A stretch of DNA of 64,000 bases from Sternotherus odoratus. Taxonomy: Eukaryota; Chordata; Testudines; Kinosternidae. The notes beneath the pieces are model-generated. The model was given only the letters and a program-made list of their open reading frames with translations. It was not told the DNA's origin and searched no databases. The position numbers and the translations under genes were made by a program. Each line of letters opens with the position of its first letter. Within the stretch, counting starts at the first letter, position 1. Location: positions 310,001-374,000 of the forward strand of contig JAVMKO010000018.1 of the NCBI GenBank assembly GCA_032164245.1. The letters are read 5' to 3'. Shown here one piece after another: positions 1 through 9,930 of this stretch.

Positions 1-1880
1 CTGGTTTTTTATTTTGTTATTTTGTGAATTCCAGTTGCAGATAATTTTCAGTTAACTCCAGAAGCTAAAGAATTTACAGTATGAAAGATCAACCTCATTA
101 GTAAAGACAAAAGGAAACAAAAGTCAACCAGCCAAAAGGAGTTTGAAGAACATCTAGCCAAAAACTCAAAACGTAATAACAAAATGTTTTTAAGTACACA
201 GATTAAGTCACAGATTGAAGTGTCACTAGAGGAGGTTTTGGAAATAATTGATAAAGTTAACTGTAACAAGTCACCGGGACCAGATGGCATTCACCCAAGA
301 GTTCTGAAAGAACTCAAATGTGAAATTGCAGAACTATTAACTATGGTTTGTAACCTGTCCTTTAAATCAGCTTCTGTACCCAATGACTGGAAGATTGCTA
401 ATGTAACGCCAATATTTAAAAAGGGTTCTAGAGGTAATCTTGGCAATTACAGGCCGGTAAGTCTAATGTCAGTATCGGGCATATTAGTTGAAACAATAGT
501 AAAGGATAAAATGGTCAGGCACATAAAAGAACATAAATTGTTGGGCAAAAGTTAACATGGTTTCTGTAAAAGGAAATCATGTTTTACTAATCTATTAGAG
601 TTATTTGAAGGGGTCAACAAATATGTGAATAAGGGGGATCCAGTGGACACAGTGTACTTAGATTTCCAGAAGGCCTTTGACAAAGTCCCTCACCAAAGGC
701 TTTTACATTAAATAAGTTGTCATGGGATAAGAGGGAAGATCCTTTCATGGATTGAGAACTGGTTAAGAAACAGGGAATAGAAGGTAGGAATAAATGGTAA
801 ATTTTCAGAATGGAGAGGGGTAACTAGTGGTGTTCCCCAAGGATTAGTCCTACAACCAATCCTATTCAACTCATTCATAAATGATTTGGAGAAAGGGGTA
901 AACAGTGAGGTGCAAAATGTGCAGATTATACTAAACTGTGCAAGATCGTTAAGACCAAAGCAGACTATGAAGAACTTCAAAAAGAGCTCACAAAACTAAG
1001 TGACTGGGCAACAAAATGGCAAATTAAATTTAATGTGGATAAATGTAAAGTAATACACATTGGAAAAAATAACCCCAACTATACATAGTTTAGCTACAAC
1101 TAATCAGGAAAAAGATCTTGGAGTCATCCTGGATAGTTCTCTGAAGATGTCCATGCAGTGTGCAGCGGCAGTCAAAAAAGCAGACCGGATGTTAGGAATC
1201 ATTTTAAAAGGGACAGAGAATAAGATAGAGAATATCTTTTTTCCCTTATATAAATCCATGGTGCACCCATATCTTGAATACTGAGTATAGATGTGGTCTC
1301 CTCATCTCAAAAAAGATATACTGGCATTAGGTAAGGTTCAAAGAAGGGCAACTAAAATGATTAGGGGTTTGGAAGAGATCCCATATGAGGACAGGTTAAA
1401 GAGGCTAAGACTTTTCAGCTTGGAAAAGAGGAGACTAAGGGGGGATATGAGAGAGGTATATAAAATCATCAGTGGTGTGGAGAAAGTGCATAAGGAAAAG
1501 TTATTTACTTGTTCCCATAATATAAGAACTAGGGGCTACCAAATGAAACCAATGGGCAGCAGGTTTAAAACAAATAAAAGGAAGTTCTTCGTACAGCACA
1601 CAGTCAACCTGTGGAACTCCTCGCCTGAGGAGGTTGTGAAGGCTGGGACTATAACAGGGTTTAAATGAGAACTGGATAAATTCCTGGAGGTTAAGTCCAT
1701 TAATGGCTATTAGCCAGGATTGGTAAGGGATGGTGTCCCTAGCCTCTGTTTGCCAGAGGGTGGTCATCACCTGCTAGGTTCACTCAGTCTAGGTCACCTG
1801 GGATTGGCCACTCTTGGTAGACAGGACACTGGGCTGGATGGACCTTTGGTCTGACCCAGTACAGCCACTCTTACGTTCAA
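1..1880 (+). mobile_element. CR1 LINE, 3' part with degenerate reverse transcriptase
   Basis: A CR1-type non-LTR retrotransposon in + orientation. The frame at 184-555 shows reverse transcriptase motifs (KSPGPDGIHPRVLKEL, then NDWKIANVTPIFKKG and NYRPVSL). It stops at 553-555 and continues as LDFQKAFDKVPH near 660-690. The C-terminal part is split over frames at 1060-1284 and 1291-1668. The 3' region (about 1670-1875, with GATGGTGTCCCTAGCCTCTG and a CTGGATGGACCTTTGG block) is the typical CR1 tail of turtles and crocodilians. Several stops and frame changes make it inactive. The 5' end lies outside the window or is truncated. Confidence 0.93.
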
Positions 1881-3013
1881 CTGATCAGATCTCGCTTTGT
1901 TTTTCCGGAGTGTTGGAAGGCAGGAAAGCTATGTTCAGGGACAGTGTGCCTGCACTGGGACAGCCATTTTTGTAGACCTGAATGCAAGCTCATGTTCTCA
2001 AAATCACCCAAACCAAAGGTTCACAGCATAAATATGTCAGTTTCTGACATTAATATCTGTACATGGGGATATGTGTGTGTGTGTGATGCTTGAATGAACA
2101 CCTGGCCCCTTCCCAGGGGCATTCATAATCTAGAAGGAAAAGACAGGTGTGATTGAATGGAGAGGTGACATGAGACAAGGTAGATGAACACCAAGAATAA
2201 AGTCACAAGGCTGCTTGTTTTGCATGGTACCCACAGTGTTAGTTTTAAAAAGAAAAAAGCTAGCCAGCTAGAGATTAGCACATTAGCTAATACAAGATGA
2301 AGTACATTTCTTTAGAGGTTTGACACAGGTGCTATGCAAGCTAGTAAGGTCAGTGCAGCTCACAAGCTAGACTTCCCAAACTCATTTACATGTAGTGAGA
2401 GAGTCTCCACCTAACCATAAAGGAAGATCAAAGTCATGCTTTTGCTGCCAAGGCAATTCTCTAGGGCAATACTGGAAAAAGCCTTTGTAAATGGGAAAAA
2501 ATAAACAGACATTAAATCTATGGGAAAAACACCAACGTCTTGAACTCAACTCAGCTTTTCTTTGCAAATTAAACAACTGGATGGAAGTTTTAATCTCTCT
2601 TCTCACTCTCCTGGCACAAGAACCCCCAACACAACATGACAACTCATCCATCCAACTCACAAAAGGAAAAAAACCCAAAACATTTCATATCAGATGCTCT
2701 GCGTCAAGCCTACTAAGGCTCATAAATCAGCCATCTCACTGCCTTGGTCATTTCAACCAATGTCTGACCCTTTCGTTAACTCATGATTTATAACTGGAAG
2801 TTATTTTTTATGCCAGATTTATAAACTTTACTGTGCCTGGTTTGATATAATATCCACTTTGTACACCACGCAATGAGACAGTAAATTTATTGGCTATGAA
2901 CTGTTACCTTGAAAAATGACATCAATGCAAAGTGGTTTCCATTTAGAATCAATGGGCAATAAATTCATTGGATTTTTTTTTTGGATGATGATATTTGTGA
3001 GGTCATGAGTGGC
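1881..3013. other. Intergenic region upstream of UTS2
   Basis: No exon or recognisable repeat was identified, apart from a short TG run near 2071-2083. Short open frames on both strands show no conserved motif and no splice logic. Confidence 0.5.
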
Positions 3014-3020
3014 TATATAA
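3014..3020 (+). promoter_or_regulatory. Probable TATA box of UTS2
   Basis: A TATATAA heptamer lies 88 bp upstream of the UTS2 start codon. Transcription would start about 25-30 bp downstream, near 3045, giving a 5' UTR of roughly 60 nt. This is inferred from position only. Confidence 0.55.
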
Positions 3021-3107
3021 TGAGTGAAATTGGGAGGAGAAGCATCAGTCAGATAGCGGTTCTGTGTGACGGGGTCAACAAAGACGAATTATATTCACCC
3101 AGCAACA

Positions 3108-3207
3108 ATGCATAGGCTGGTATTCTGCTGTCTCTTTATCAGCCTCTCATGTCCTCTCTTGTCTCTCCCCATTATCGACTCCAGTGAGGTGTCCTATCAG
3201 CTCTCAG
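3108..3207 (+). CDS. UTS2: UTS2 exon 1 (start codon, signal peptide)
   Basis: Starts at ATG 3108 and ends CTCTCAG before the GTAAGA donor. It encodes 33 residues plus one base, including the signal peptide and DSSEVSYQLS, which matches DSREISFQLS of the human precursor. Confidence 0.94.
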
Positions 3208-6200
3208 GTAAGACTTTTTTGCTTTTACTGGTCAGGAGCTTAGTAGGGCACTGGGAACTAATTCTGGATGAGTAAATGAGAAATTCTTTCAGAAAGGACC
3301 TTTTCTCATCTGTGCTCTTCAGCTGTGGCAAAAGCAGATGTTTCTTCATGATGCTAGAAGCACAACTGTAATCAGTGGTTCAGTGTAAGTCCTCATAAAA
3401 TGGAGATGTTGGGTGCCCTAAAAATCCCTTCCTATTGCCTTCAGATCCTGAATGCAAGCTCTTTGAACCCCGCAACATGAAAATGTGAGCTACCTGACAT
3501 TTGAATCTCTATTCAGAGTAGCCTAGCTGCATGGCCAGTCCTCTGGCTGTACTTTAAGGCTTCTTATTCATTATTTTTAAAATTAAAAAATATCTAGAAG
3601 TGGGAGAGGTACTGCAGAAATTAATGCAGTAACCACTCCCATCTTGGAGTTGAGGACAGTCCAATTTTGGCTCAAGTCAGCAGTGAAAATGAGTTTAGCA
3701 GTTTCACATTTAGTATCCTGGTAGATGTGCTCACATTAAGGAGACTTTATTCAGTTTACAAGAGAAGTAGTTTCTGCACAGGAAATCCAAGGTTTAGAAA
3801 AGTAGAGGTACAGTAGGTCAGGACGGAGGGGCATAGGTAAAACAGGGGCCCACAAGTGGGAGAGATCGTCAGGATTGCAGTATATGAGCAGAACTCTGAG
3901 CCAGGGCTCAGGTCTGGAAGATCAGGAGTACCGCAGGTCAGAAAGCTGTGCACAAAGAAAGTACGGTGCCTACCTGCCCTCTACTTAAGTAATTCATGTT
4001 CTTTTGTTGGAGACGCTGCTACTATATTAGTTTACAAAGTCTGACAGACACACTAACGTGTTTTTCTAAATATTAGTAAGTTCAAAATTGAAACAAGTGT
4101 CTTTCCAAACCTTCTACTATGTAATTGCAGATGGTTTACAGCCAGCTGTCATTCAATCCAGACATCACTCACCGTATGATGAGATGGACGAGCTGGCAGT
4201 AACCATTAATATCAACTGCATTTGTTTGGAGGCACACATTAAGCTTATTAAATCTTCTTTACTAATAAAATAGCGCCCTCTAGAGAAAAAAAGACTAAAT
4301 CAGGAATCTCTATTCAAATATATTTTTATCTCAAACCAAAGGTGTATGTCAGCATTGCTAGGGAGAGGCAGTATATTAGAATAACTATGTAAAATATCTT
4401 AACATATTGCACATGGAGGTAGCAGCTTGTCTAAACAAAGACTCATTTCTGAAACTTCCCAGGGTCCTCTGCAACTGTTCCTCTGCTGCATAGTTTCTAG
4501 GCAAACTACAGTATTCACTGATGGCCAAGAATTTTTTAAAAAATCTTCCCCTTGGATATGTTGTTTTGATTAAAATGTTTTAAATTTCATTTAAATAAAA
4601 GAAGGTTTGTGGGAAAATCAAAAGCAGATAAGCGATACCGATGGTCCATTCTTTTGTCTCTCAATTAGCCGGCTATTTCAGAGTGCTAAAAGGCCCCAGC
4701 TCGTATTCATGCAGGGTCTCCTGAAATGGTATTACAAAGTTATAGAAATCATTATCTTGTTAAATCTCACCCTTCTTTCCTTTCAGTCAGATCTTGTTCT
4801 GGTAGCCTGCCCAGTTCATCTGAGCAGTGAGCCACATGATGCTCCATGTAATCATATGTAAGACTGACACTTTCACATTGTGTTTCTTTTAGCATTGCAG
4901 ACACTCGGAACAGCAGTATTTTCTGTAGTTGGGGGTATAGGTACCCAGACCCCCAAACCAATGGGTGGACTTACTGTGCCGAATTGGGTGGATCTGTCAG
5001 AGCAGTGAGAACAGAGAGACTATACATGTAACATCAGGAGGGTGTAGGCTGACCAGATAGCAAGTGTAAAAAAATCAGGACAGGAGGTGGGTGGTGATAG
5101 GTGCCTATGTGAGAAAAAGACCCAAAAATTGGGACTGTCCCTATAAAATCAGGACATCTGGTCACTCTCTTCTGCTAGAGGGTGACTCTAGGTGAGTCAC
5201 TCTAGAGGTGCCCAAAGAGGCAATCACGACCTCTTTTACATTCATTAAATAAAGGTCAGTGATTAACTACTGGCGCCTTCTAACTACTTCAGAACATAGG
5301 GCCCACAGGGCTGTTCAGGAGCCATCTGACTCAATGGATGTTACCCAAAAGGAAACAGGGTCTTGGGGCAAGTGTCATCCCATACAGACTCTGATGTCTT
5401 CTTTAAATGTCTTCTTCTACCAACAGCCAATGAAGATACAAGATTAAATGGGGAACGACTGGACAGCTTAGGGAGAGCTTCTCTGCTTCAGAGTCTGCCA
5501 AGGCTCCTGGGGACACAAACTGAGGACAGTCCCAGCAAAGCAGGTAAAGCTCTCCCACCCAGTTTACAAAGAGATGTTCCAAGGTACAAAATGCCAAGGG
5601 TCCCTTCAGAAAATTCAACTGCTTTGAGAAACAAGAAATAAGAAACATCTTGCACTATGAATCTGCCTGGAGAGTGCACGTTGTCAACGCAGCTAAAGTT
5701 CACGGTCTGCAGAGAACCCAAATCCCAGCAGGAACATCTTAAATCAGGGGGAGAATCAAAGAACCATCTGGTACAATCTCTTTAAGAACTCATTAACAGT
5801 GAAAGGAAGTTAGTGAGAATCTGAAAAAAAAGTCTGTTGAACTTCATAGTGGTGTTGAGTGGCTGCTGATGACTAGCAGGCAAGGAACTCCTCTAGGCAA
5901 GACAGGGACTTGGTCTGGGAGTGGTTAACTGGGCCTTGCCAATGTCACAATCTGTTGAAATGCACCAGCATTTTCAGAAAATGCTGAATCTATAGCCATA
6001 AATATCATGATACAATGACTCATGTGGGAGAGAGGGTCCTTAGAGGTAAGATTAAGTAAAAGTGCTGCAGCCCCATTATCAGACCCCCATTAGGAATAAT
6101 GTGCTAGGACAAGAACTGAACCTAAATCAGAAGGGACAGTTGGTATTTGATTCTTAATGTCTGTTTTACCTCTGTGGGTTATAGCCTGGCAATCAGAAAT

Positions 6201-7057
6201 TACATGGGGAGTCTCTCAATTTCTAAATTAAGAGGCATTTCATACTTGTTTTTCCAGGTCTTAGCCCTAGCAGCTATACTCCAAGGGAAAACGTGAAAGA
6301 GGTAAGTGCCAAAAGGAGAAATTGGAAACCCACATTTTAGATTAAGGAGATGTGGATAATAAGACATCCTTTAAAGATCCATTTAACTTAAAATAGTTTA
6401 GATCTGAAGCAGAAAAAGGATGTTGGAAGATAATGACCAAAAACTGCTAATTTGCATAATGAAAAAATATTTTCAAGGCTGTAGTAACACAGATTTGGCA
6501 GAAACGGAGAGCTTTTCAGCATAAATTTTAAATTCCAGCCCTCTTCTGAAAAACTGCCTTCCAAATAATAGGTTAGTTCCAGCCTCTACAGCCTGGCTAA
6601 AGAGTGTATATGGATATGGGCGAGATTCAATAGTGATTCCAGGTATGTCACTTTTCCCATTGCAATGTGTGCAACATTAGCACAATGATAATGGGCTAAT
6701 TGATAATACAAAATCATTAATATTTAACATATATTGACCCTTTAAAGATTAAGTCCAGGAGCATGATTAGCATTTTGGATCACAGATGCATACTGGGCTG
6801 GCAGTCTCTCTGGGGTGACGAATATAGGGCCACAGGGCCCGGTCAGGGATGGCAGAGGGTTTGCATCTCATTGTAAGCATTTTTCAGAGGATTAATCAGA
6901 TTTTCCCCTCACTAACCTGCAGGATGTTGCTTGATTTTAGGCTTTCTATGGAACTCACCCTCGAATTGCTTTGCTGAGCCACCTGCTGGCCAAGGACAGG
7001 AAACAAAATAAAAAACGTGGGAACCTCTCTGAGTGCTTCTGGAAATACTGTGTGTAA
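3108..7057 (+). CDS. UTS2: Urotensin II precursor (prepro-urotensin II), complete, 4 exons
   Basis: Coding exons are 3108-3207, 5427-5543, 6258-6301 and 6941-7057, joined by GT-AG introns in matching phase (1, 1, 0), for 125 residues. The human precursor is about 124. The product is a secreted cyclic neuropeptide hormone that acts on the UTS2R G-protein-coupled receptor, with vasoactive and neuroendocrine roles. Residues 1-20 form a hydrophobic signal peptide (CCLFISLSCPLLSLP). The body carries RASLLQSLPRLLG, matching the human RASLLQILPEMLG region. The precursor ends in a KKR cleavage site followed by GNLSECFWKYCV, whose CFWKYC ring is the invariant disulfide-closed core. A poly(A) signal AATAAA sits at 7176-7181. 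The neighbourhood agrees with the amniote UTS2-PER3-VAMP3-CAMTA1 order. All motifs are intact, so it should be functional. Confidence 0.96.
5046..5168. mobile_element. hAT-type MITE in UTS2 intron 1
   Basis: A short element bounded by imperfect inverted ends (TGACCAGATAG at left, CATCTGGTCA at right), with repeated inner blocks AAATCAGGACA on both sides. It resembles a miniature element common in turtle and crocodilian genomes. Target duplication was not resolved. Confidence 0.7.
5427..5543 (+). CDS. UTS2: UTS2 exon 2
   Basis: The acceptor CCAACAG precedes 5427 and the donor GTAAAG follows 5543. It encodes ANEDTRLNGERLDSLGRASL and onward to SPSKA, matching the propeptide segment with the RASLLQ core. 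Confidence 0.93.
6258..6301 (+). CDS. UTS2: UTS2 exon 3 (short propeptide exon)
   Basis: A 44-nt exon between acceptor TTTCCAG and donor GTAAGT, encoding GLSPSSYTPRENVKE. Phases on both sides fit exons 2 and 4 exactly. Confidence 0.88.
6941..7057 (+). CDS. UTS2: UTS2 exon 4, mature urotensin II peptide and stop
   Basis: The acceptor TTGATTTTAG precedes 6941. It encodes RIALLSHLLAKDRKQ, then the KKR processing site and the 12-residue GNLSECFWKYCV, with TAA at 7055-7057. The upstream propeptide matches NILLSHLLAR of human UTS2. Confidence 0.97.
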   Translation, partial: AFYGTHPRIALLSHLLAKDRKQNKKRGNLSECFWKYCV

Positions 7058-7175
7058 CCTCGGGCAGTGGGGTGGGGAGGCAAACTCTTTCCTGATCCTG
7101 GCTGTTTAATTTATAAAGATGTTAATAACTGTCCTGGAAACATGTATAGATATTTGCTTGTTTTAACATGAAGAG

Positions 7176-7181
7176 AATAAA
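7176..7181 (+). terminator. UTS2: UTS2 polyadenylation signal
   Basis: AATAAA 119 bp after the UTS2 stop codon, the first canonical hexamer downstream. A second AATAAA occurs near 7227. Confidence 0.75.
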
Positions 7182-8083
7182 TGTGAAGTGGACTCTTAAC
7201 TCTACATTCCACGCTGTTTGGAGATTAATAAATTCTCTATGTTTTGCAAATCTGTGAGCAATGAGTTATTTTCCTTTGGAGATTACATCCCTCTTGGGTA
7301 CTAAGTGATGGGGAAAGCAGACAGATGGTGAGGGACCAGACTGGGAAATTAGGCATTATATAGGATTGTCTCTCTGAGAAGAGGACTGTTGAACCAGCAC
7401 TATGCCACACTAATTTGCATAGTCTTTCATACAAACTGTATTTCCAAATGTGTTGTTATATTAACAGACCAGTAATAGATCACCCCCAAGAGGAATCACC
7501 CGAGGGGAAGCAGACTCCCAGAAGTGGTGGGGATGGGAGAGAGCTGAGAAGAACTGATGAAGAGGTGGGGGACATGGGAGCCTGATCTAGTGCATCTTAG
7601 AAAACAGCAATTTCTTCAAGCAGGCAATTGCTTTGCCTTCCAGGCTTCTGCTTTCACTCACCCAGCACACTCGAACCCCTGCCCAGCACACTAAGGATGG
7701 AAGGGGCATTGACTGGAAAGAGGTGTTAGAATGGTGCCTGACATTTATGCAGCCTCATTTCAGTCCTGGCCCTGCTGGATTTTGTACAACACAATACAAT
7801 GACTTGCATAAGAGCCCACCCTCACTGGGCAGCAGCCCCTCATTCTCCACACCCACCCACACCTCTATGCTGCCAATTGTAGAAGGGCTGGAGAGGCTGT
7901 GTCTGGGGATACAACCAGCCGTGGCAGTGGCAGGATTCACTGAATTACATGGGTGGCTCTCCAACTGTCACAGCAGGGAAGCCTGTTAGCAAAAGATCTT
8001 CTAGAGAACTGCTCTATGCGTTTGTCACCTGTGTCCAGTGTTCTATAGAGAAAAGCAGTGTTCAAACCCCAAGGTGAGAAGAA
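7182..8083. other. Intergenic region downstream of UTS2
   Basis: UTS2 3' flank. The longest open frame (7633-7989, +) has no recognisable domain and no splice context, so no gene is called. Confidence 0.5.
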
Positions 8084-8402
8084 GTTACTCACCTTGTGCA
8101 GTAACAATGGTTCTTAGCGACATGGTCTCTGTGGGTGCTCCACTATGGGTGTGCTTGCGTCTCTGTGCTGCTGATCAGAGAACTTTGGTAGCAGTGTCTC
8201 GTATGCCCGCACATGTGCTCTCTTTCTCCTCATGCCCCGCCACTAGGCTAGCCATAGCAAATGGGCTAATCCCCCTCAGTTTCTTCTCTACTGCAGAGTC
8301 ATTGACAAGAACTCAGAAGTGGAGGGGAGGAGGGTGGATTGTAGAACACCCCTGGGGGAAAAACATCTTAAAAAACCATTGTTACTGCACAAGGTGATTA
8401 AC
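8084..8402. mobile_element. Foldback repeat with ~30 bp inverted ends (copy 1)
   Basis: The left end GTTACTCACCTTGTGCAGTA and the following ACAATGGTT are mirrored at the right end by AACCATTGTTACTGCACAAG and GTGATTAAC. The internal part contains the GGGTGCTCCACT block. A second copy of the family lies at 43129-43435. This copy directly abuts a minus-strand DIRS-like gag relic, so it may be a terminal repeat of that element. Confidence 0.7.
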
Positions 8403-9930
8403 AAACTACTACTTCATCAAGTAGCGTCCTGAGTGCTCCATTGTGTGTGACTCCAGAGCAGTTTCCCTAGTGGAGGAGATAGGAAGGTGAAATGGATGGA
8501 ATATCCATTGTGAACAACTTCCAGGACCCATCGTTCCGATGTTGTGTGTTCCCAGGTGCTGTGGACCTTTGCAAGGCAGTAGACAAATGCATAGGAAGCG
8601 GTAGTCAGCAACAGTGGTTGGGGGTCTGTTGATGCTTCGACCAAGACGTCAAAATTGGTGCTTGGAGATGGACCAGATGGTTTTTGCTTAGGAAATTTAG
8701 AAGTCTTCCACTGAGGTTTGCAATTGTGCTGCATCAGGTGTTAGGAGGTGAGTGGTTTGTGTTGGGCTGCAGACCAAATCTTCTCTTTTGTCCAGGTGTA
8801 TAGATCTCAATAGGTGGCAAGCAGCCCAGGAGTCTTTTAGGCTATGAAGAGAGGCATCCGTCTTTGCTACAAAGAGCTTGGTACCTTCAAAGGGAAAATC
8901 TTCGACAGTCAACTGCACCTCTTTAGGGAAGCCTGAAAAATGTAACCATGATGCACATTGCATAACCATCACTGTGGTTGGGGCCACTGTGTCAGCTGCA
9001 TCAAGGGCAGACTGTAGTGCTGTCTTGGCTAATAGCTGTCCCTCCTGGATGAGCTTTGAACTGTTCATGCGGTGACTCAGGAAGCTGAGCGATAAAGTTT
9101 CAAATAGTTGACAGTCATATGCCAAAGTTAAGGGCTTGATATTTACTGATTCAAAATTGTAGCATAGCCAAGGAATAGGCTTTCCAACCAAACAGGTCCA
9201 CATATTTCCAATTCCTATCACAAGGAGTAAACCTCATTTGGCTTTGACAGCCTCAGATGTTGACAGCATCCATGATGCTGGAGTTTGGGGGAGGATAGGA
9301 GAAGAGGAATTTTGTCTCCCTAGCCAGGACATTTTTTTATTGGTTTGCTTGCATGTAGGTGCCAGTAAAAACGAGAGTCCTTGTGGCACCTTAGAGACTA
9401 ACAAATGTATTTGGGCATAAGCTTTCATGAGATATAACTCATGTCATCAGATGAAAAAGTAGGTGCCACTGATGCTGGGGTCTGCCATATGGTTTTCGCA
9501 AGGTCCCAGAGAGTCTCACTAATAGGGAGGACTATTTTAGAGGACAAGGAGGAGTGTAGTATGTCAAGGAGCTTGTGACGGGTGTCTGACTTATTCCAAG
9601 GGTATCTGCAACTTGCTTTGCTAGGTCTTGAAAAAGCCGGAAGTTATAGGCCAAGGACAGTGGAGGAGGCATGACAGCATCATCTAGGTAGGAGGAGGAG
9701 AAGAAGGAGATGCTGGTTCTTGGAGTCACCTCTTCCTCAGTGCCACCCTCCTCTTCCTCCACACTCTCCTCTGGAGGTTCTAGGTGCCCTGGCCAAGATG
9801 GAATGTTTCGGGTGTTCATGAGGAAAGCTTCCTGGCTCTCCATTGTCCTGCATATAAAATGTGAACAGCTACTGTTCCCATCTCCCACCCGAGCTCATTT
9901 CACATCCACTCCTCAGGCTGACGACACACA
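8403..9930 (-). mobile_element. DIRS-like retrotransposon gag relic
   Basis: Two minus-strand open stretches (9888-9532 and 9221-8697, continuing to about 8417) encode an acidic region with SSSYLDDAVMPPPLSLAYNF and LFQDLAKQVADTLGI, then ALDAADTVAPTTVMVMQCAS, FPKEVQLTVEDFPFEG and LHSLKDSWA. This is the gag / LAP2alpha-like domain layout of tetrapod DIRS1 elements, recalled from the family. A SINE at 9366-9460 lies between the two parts. No reverse transcriptase or tyrosine recombinase frame follows, so it is a fragment. Confidence 0.7.
9366..9460 (+). mobile_element. tRNA-derived SINE, 3' part
   Basis: Contains GTGGCACCTTAGAGACTAAC, AAATGTATTTGGGCATAAGC and TTTCATGAG, the body of the common turtle tRNA-derived SINE (Cry-like). 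The tRNA head is missing. It sits inside the DIRS-like relic. Confidence 0.8.
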
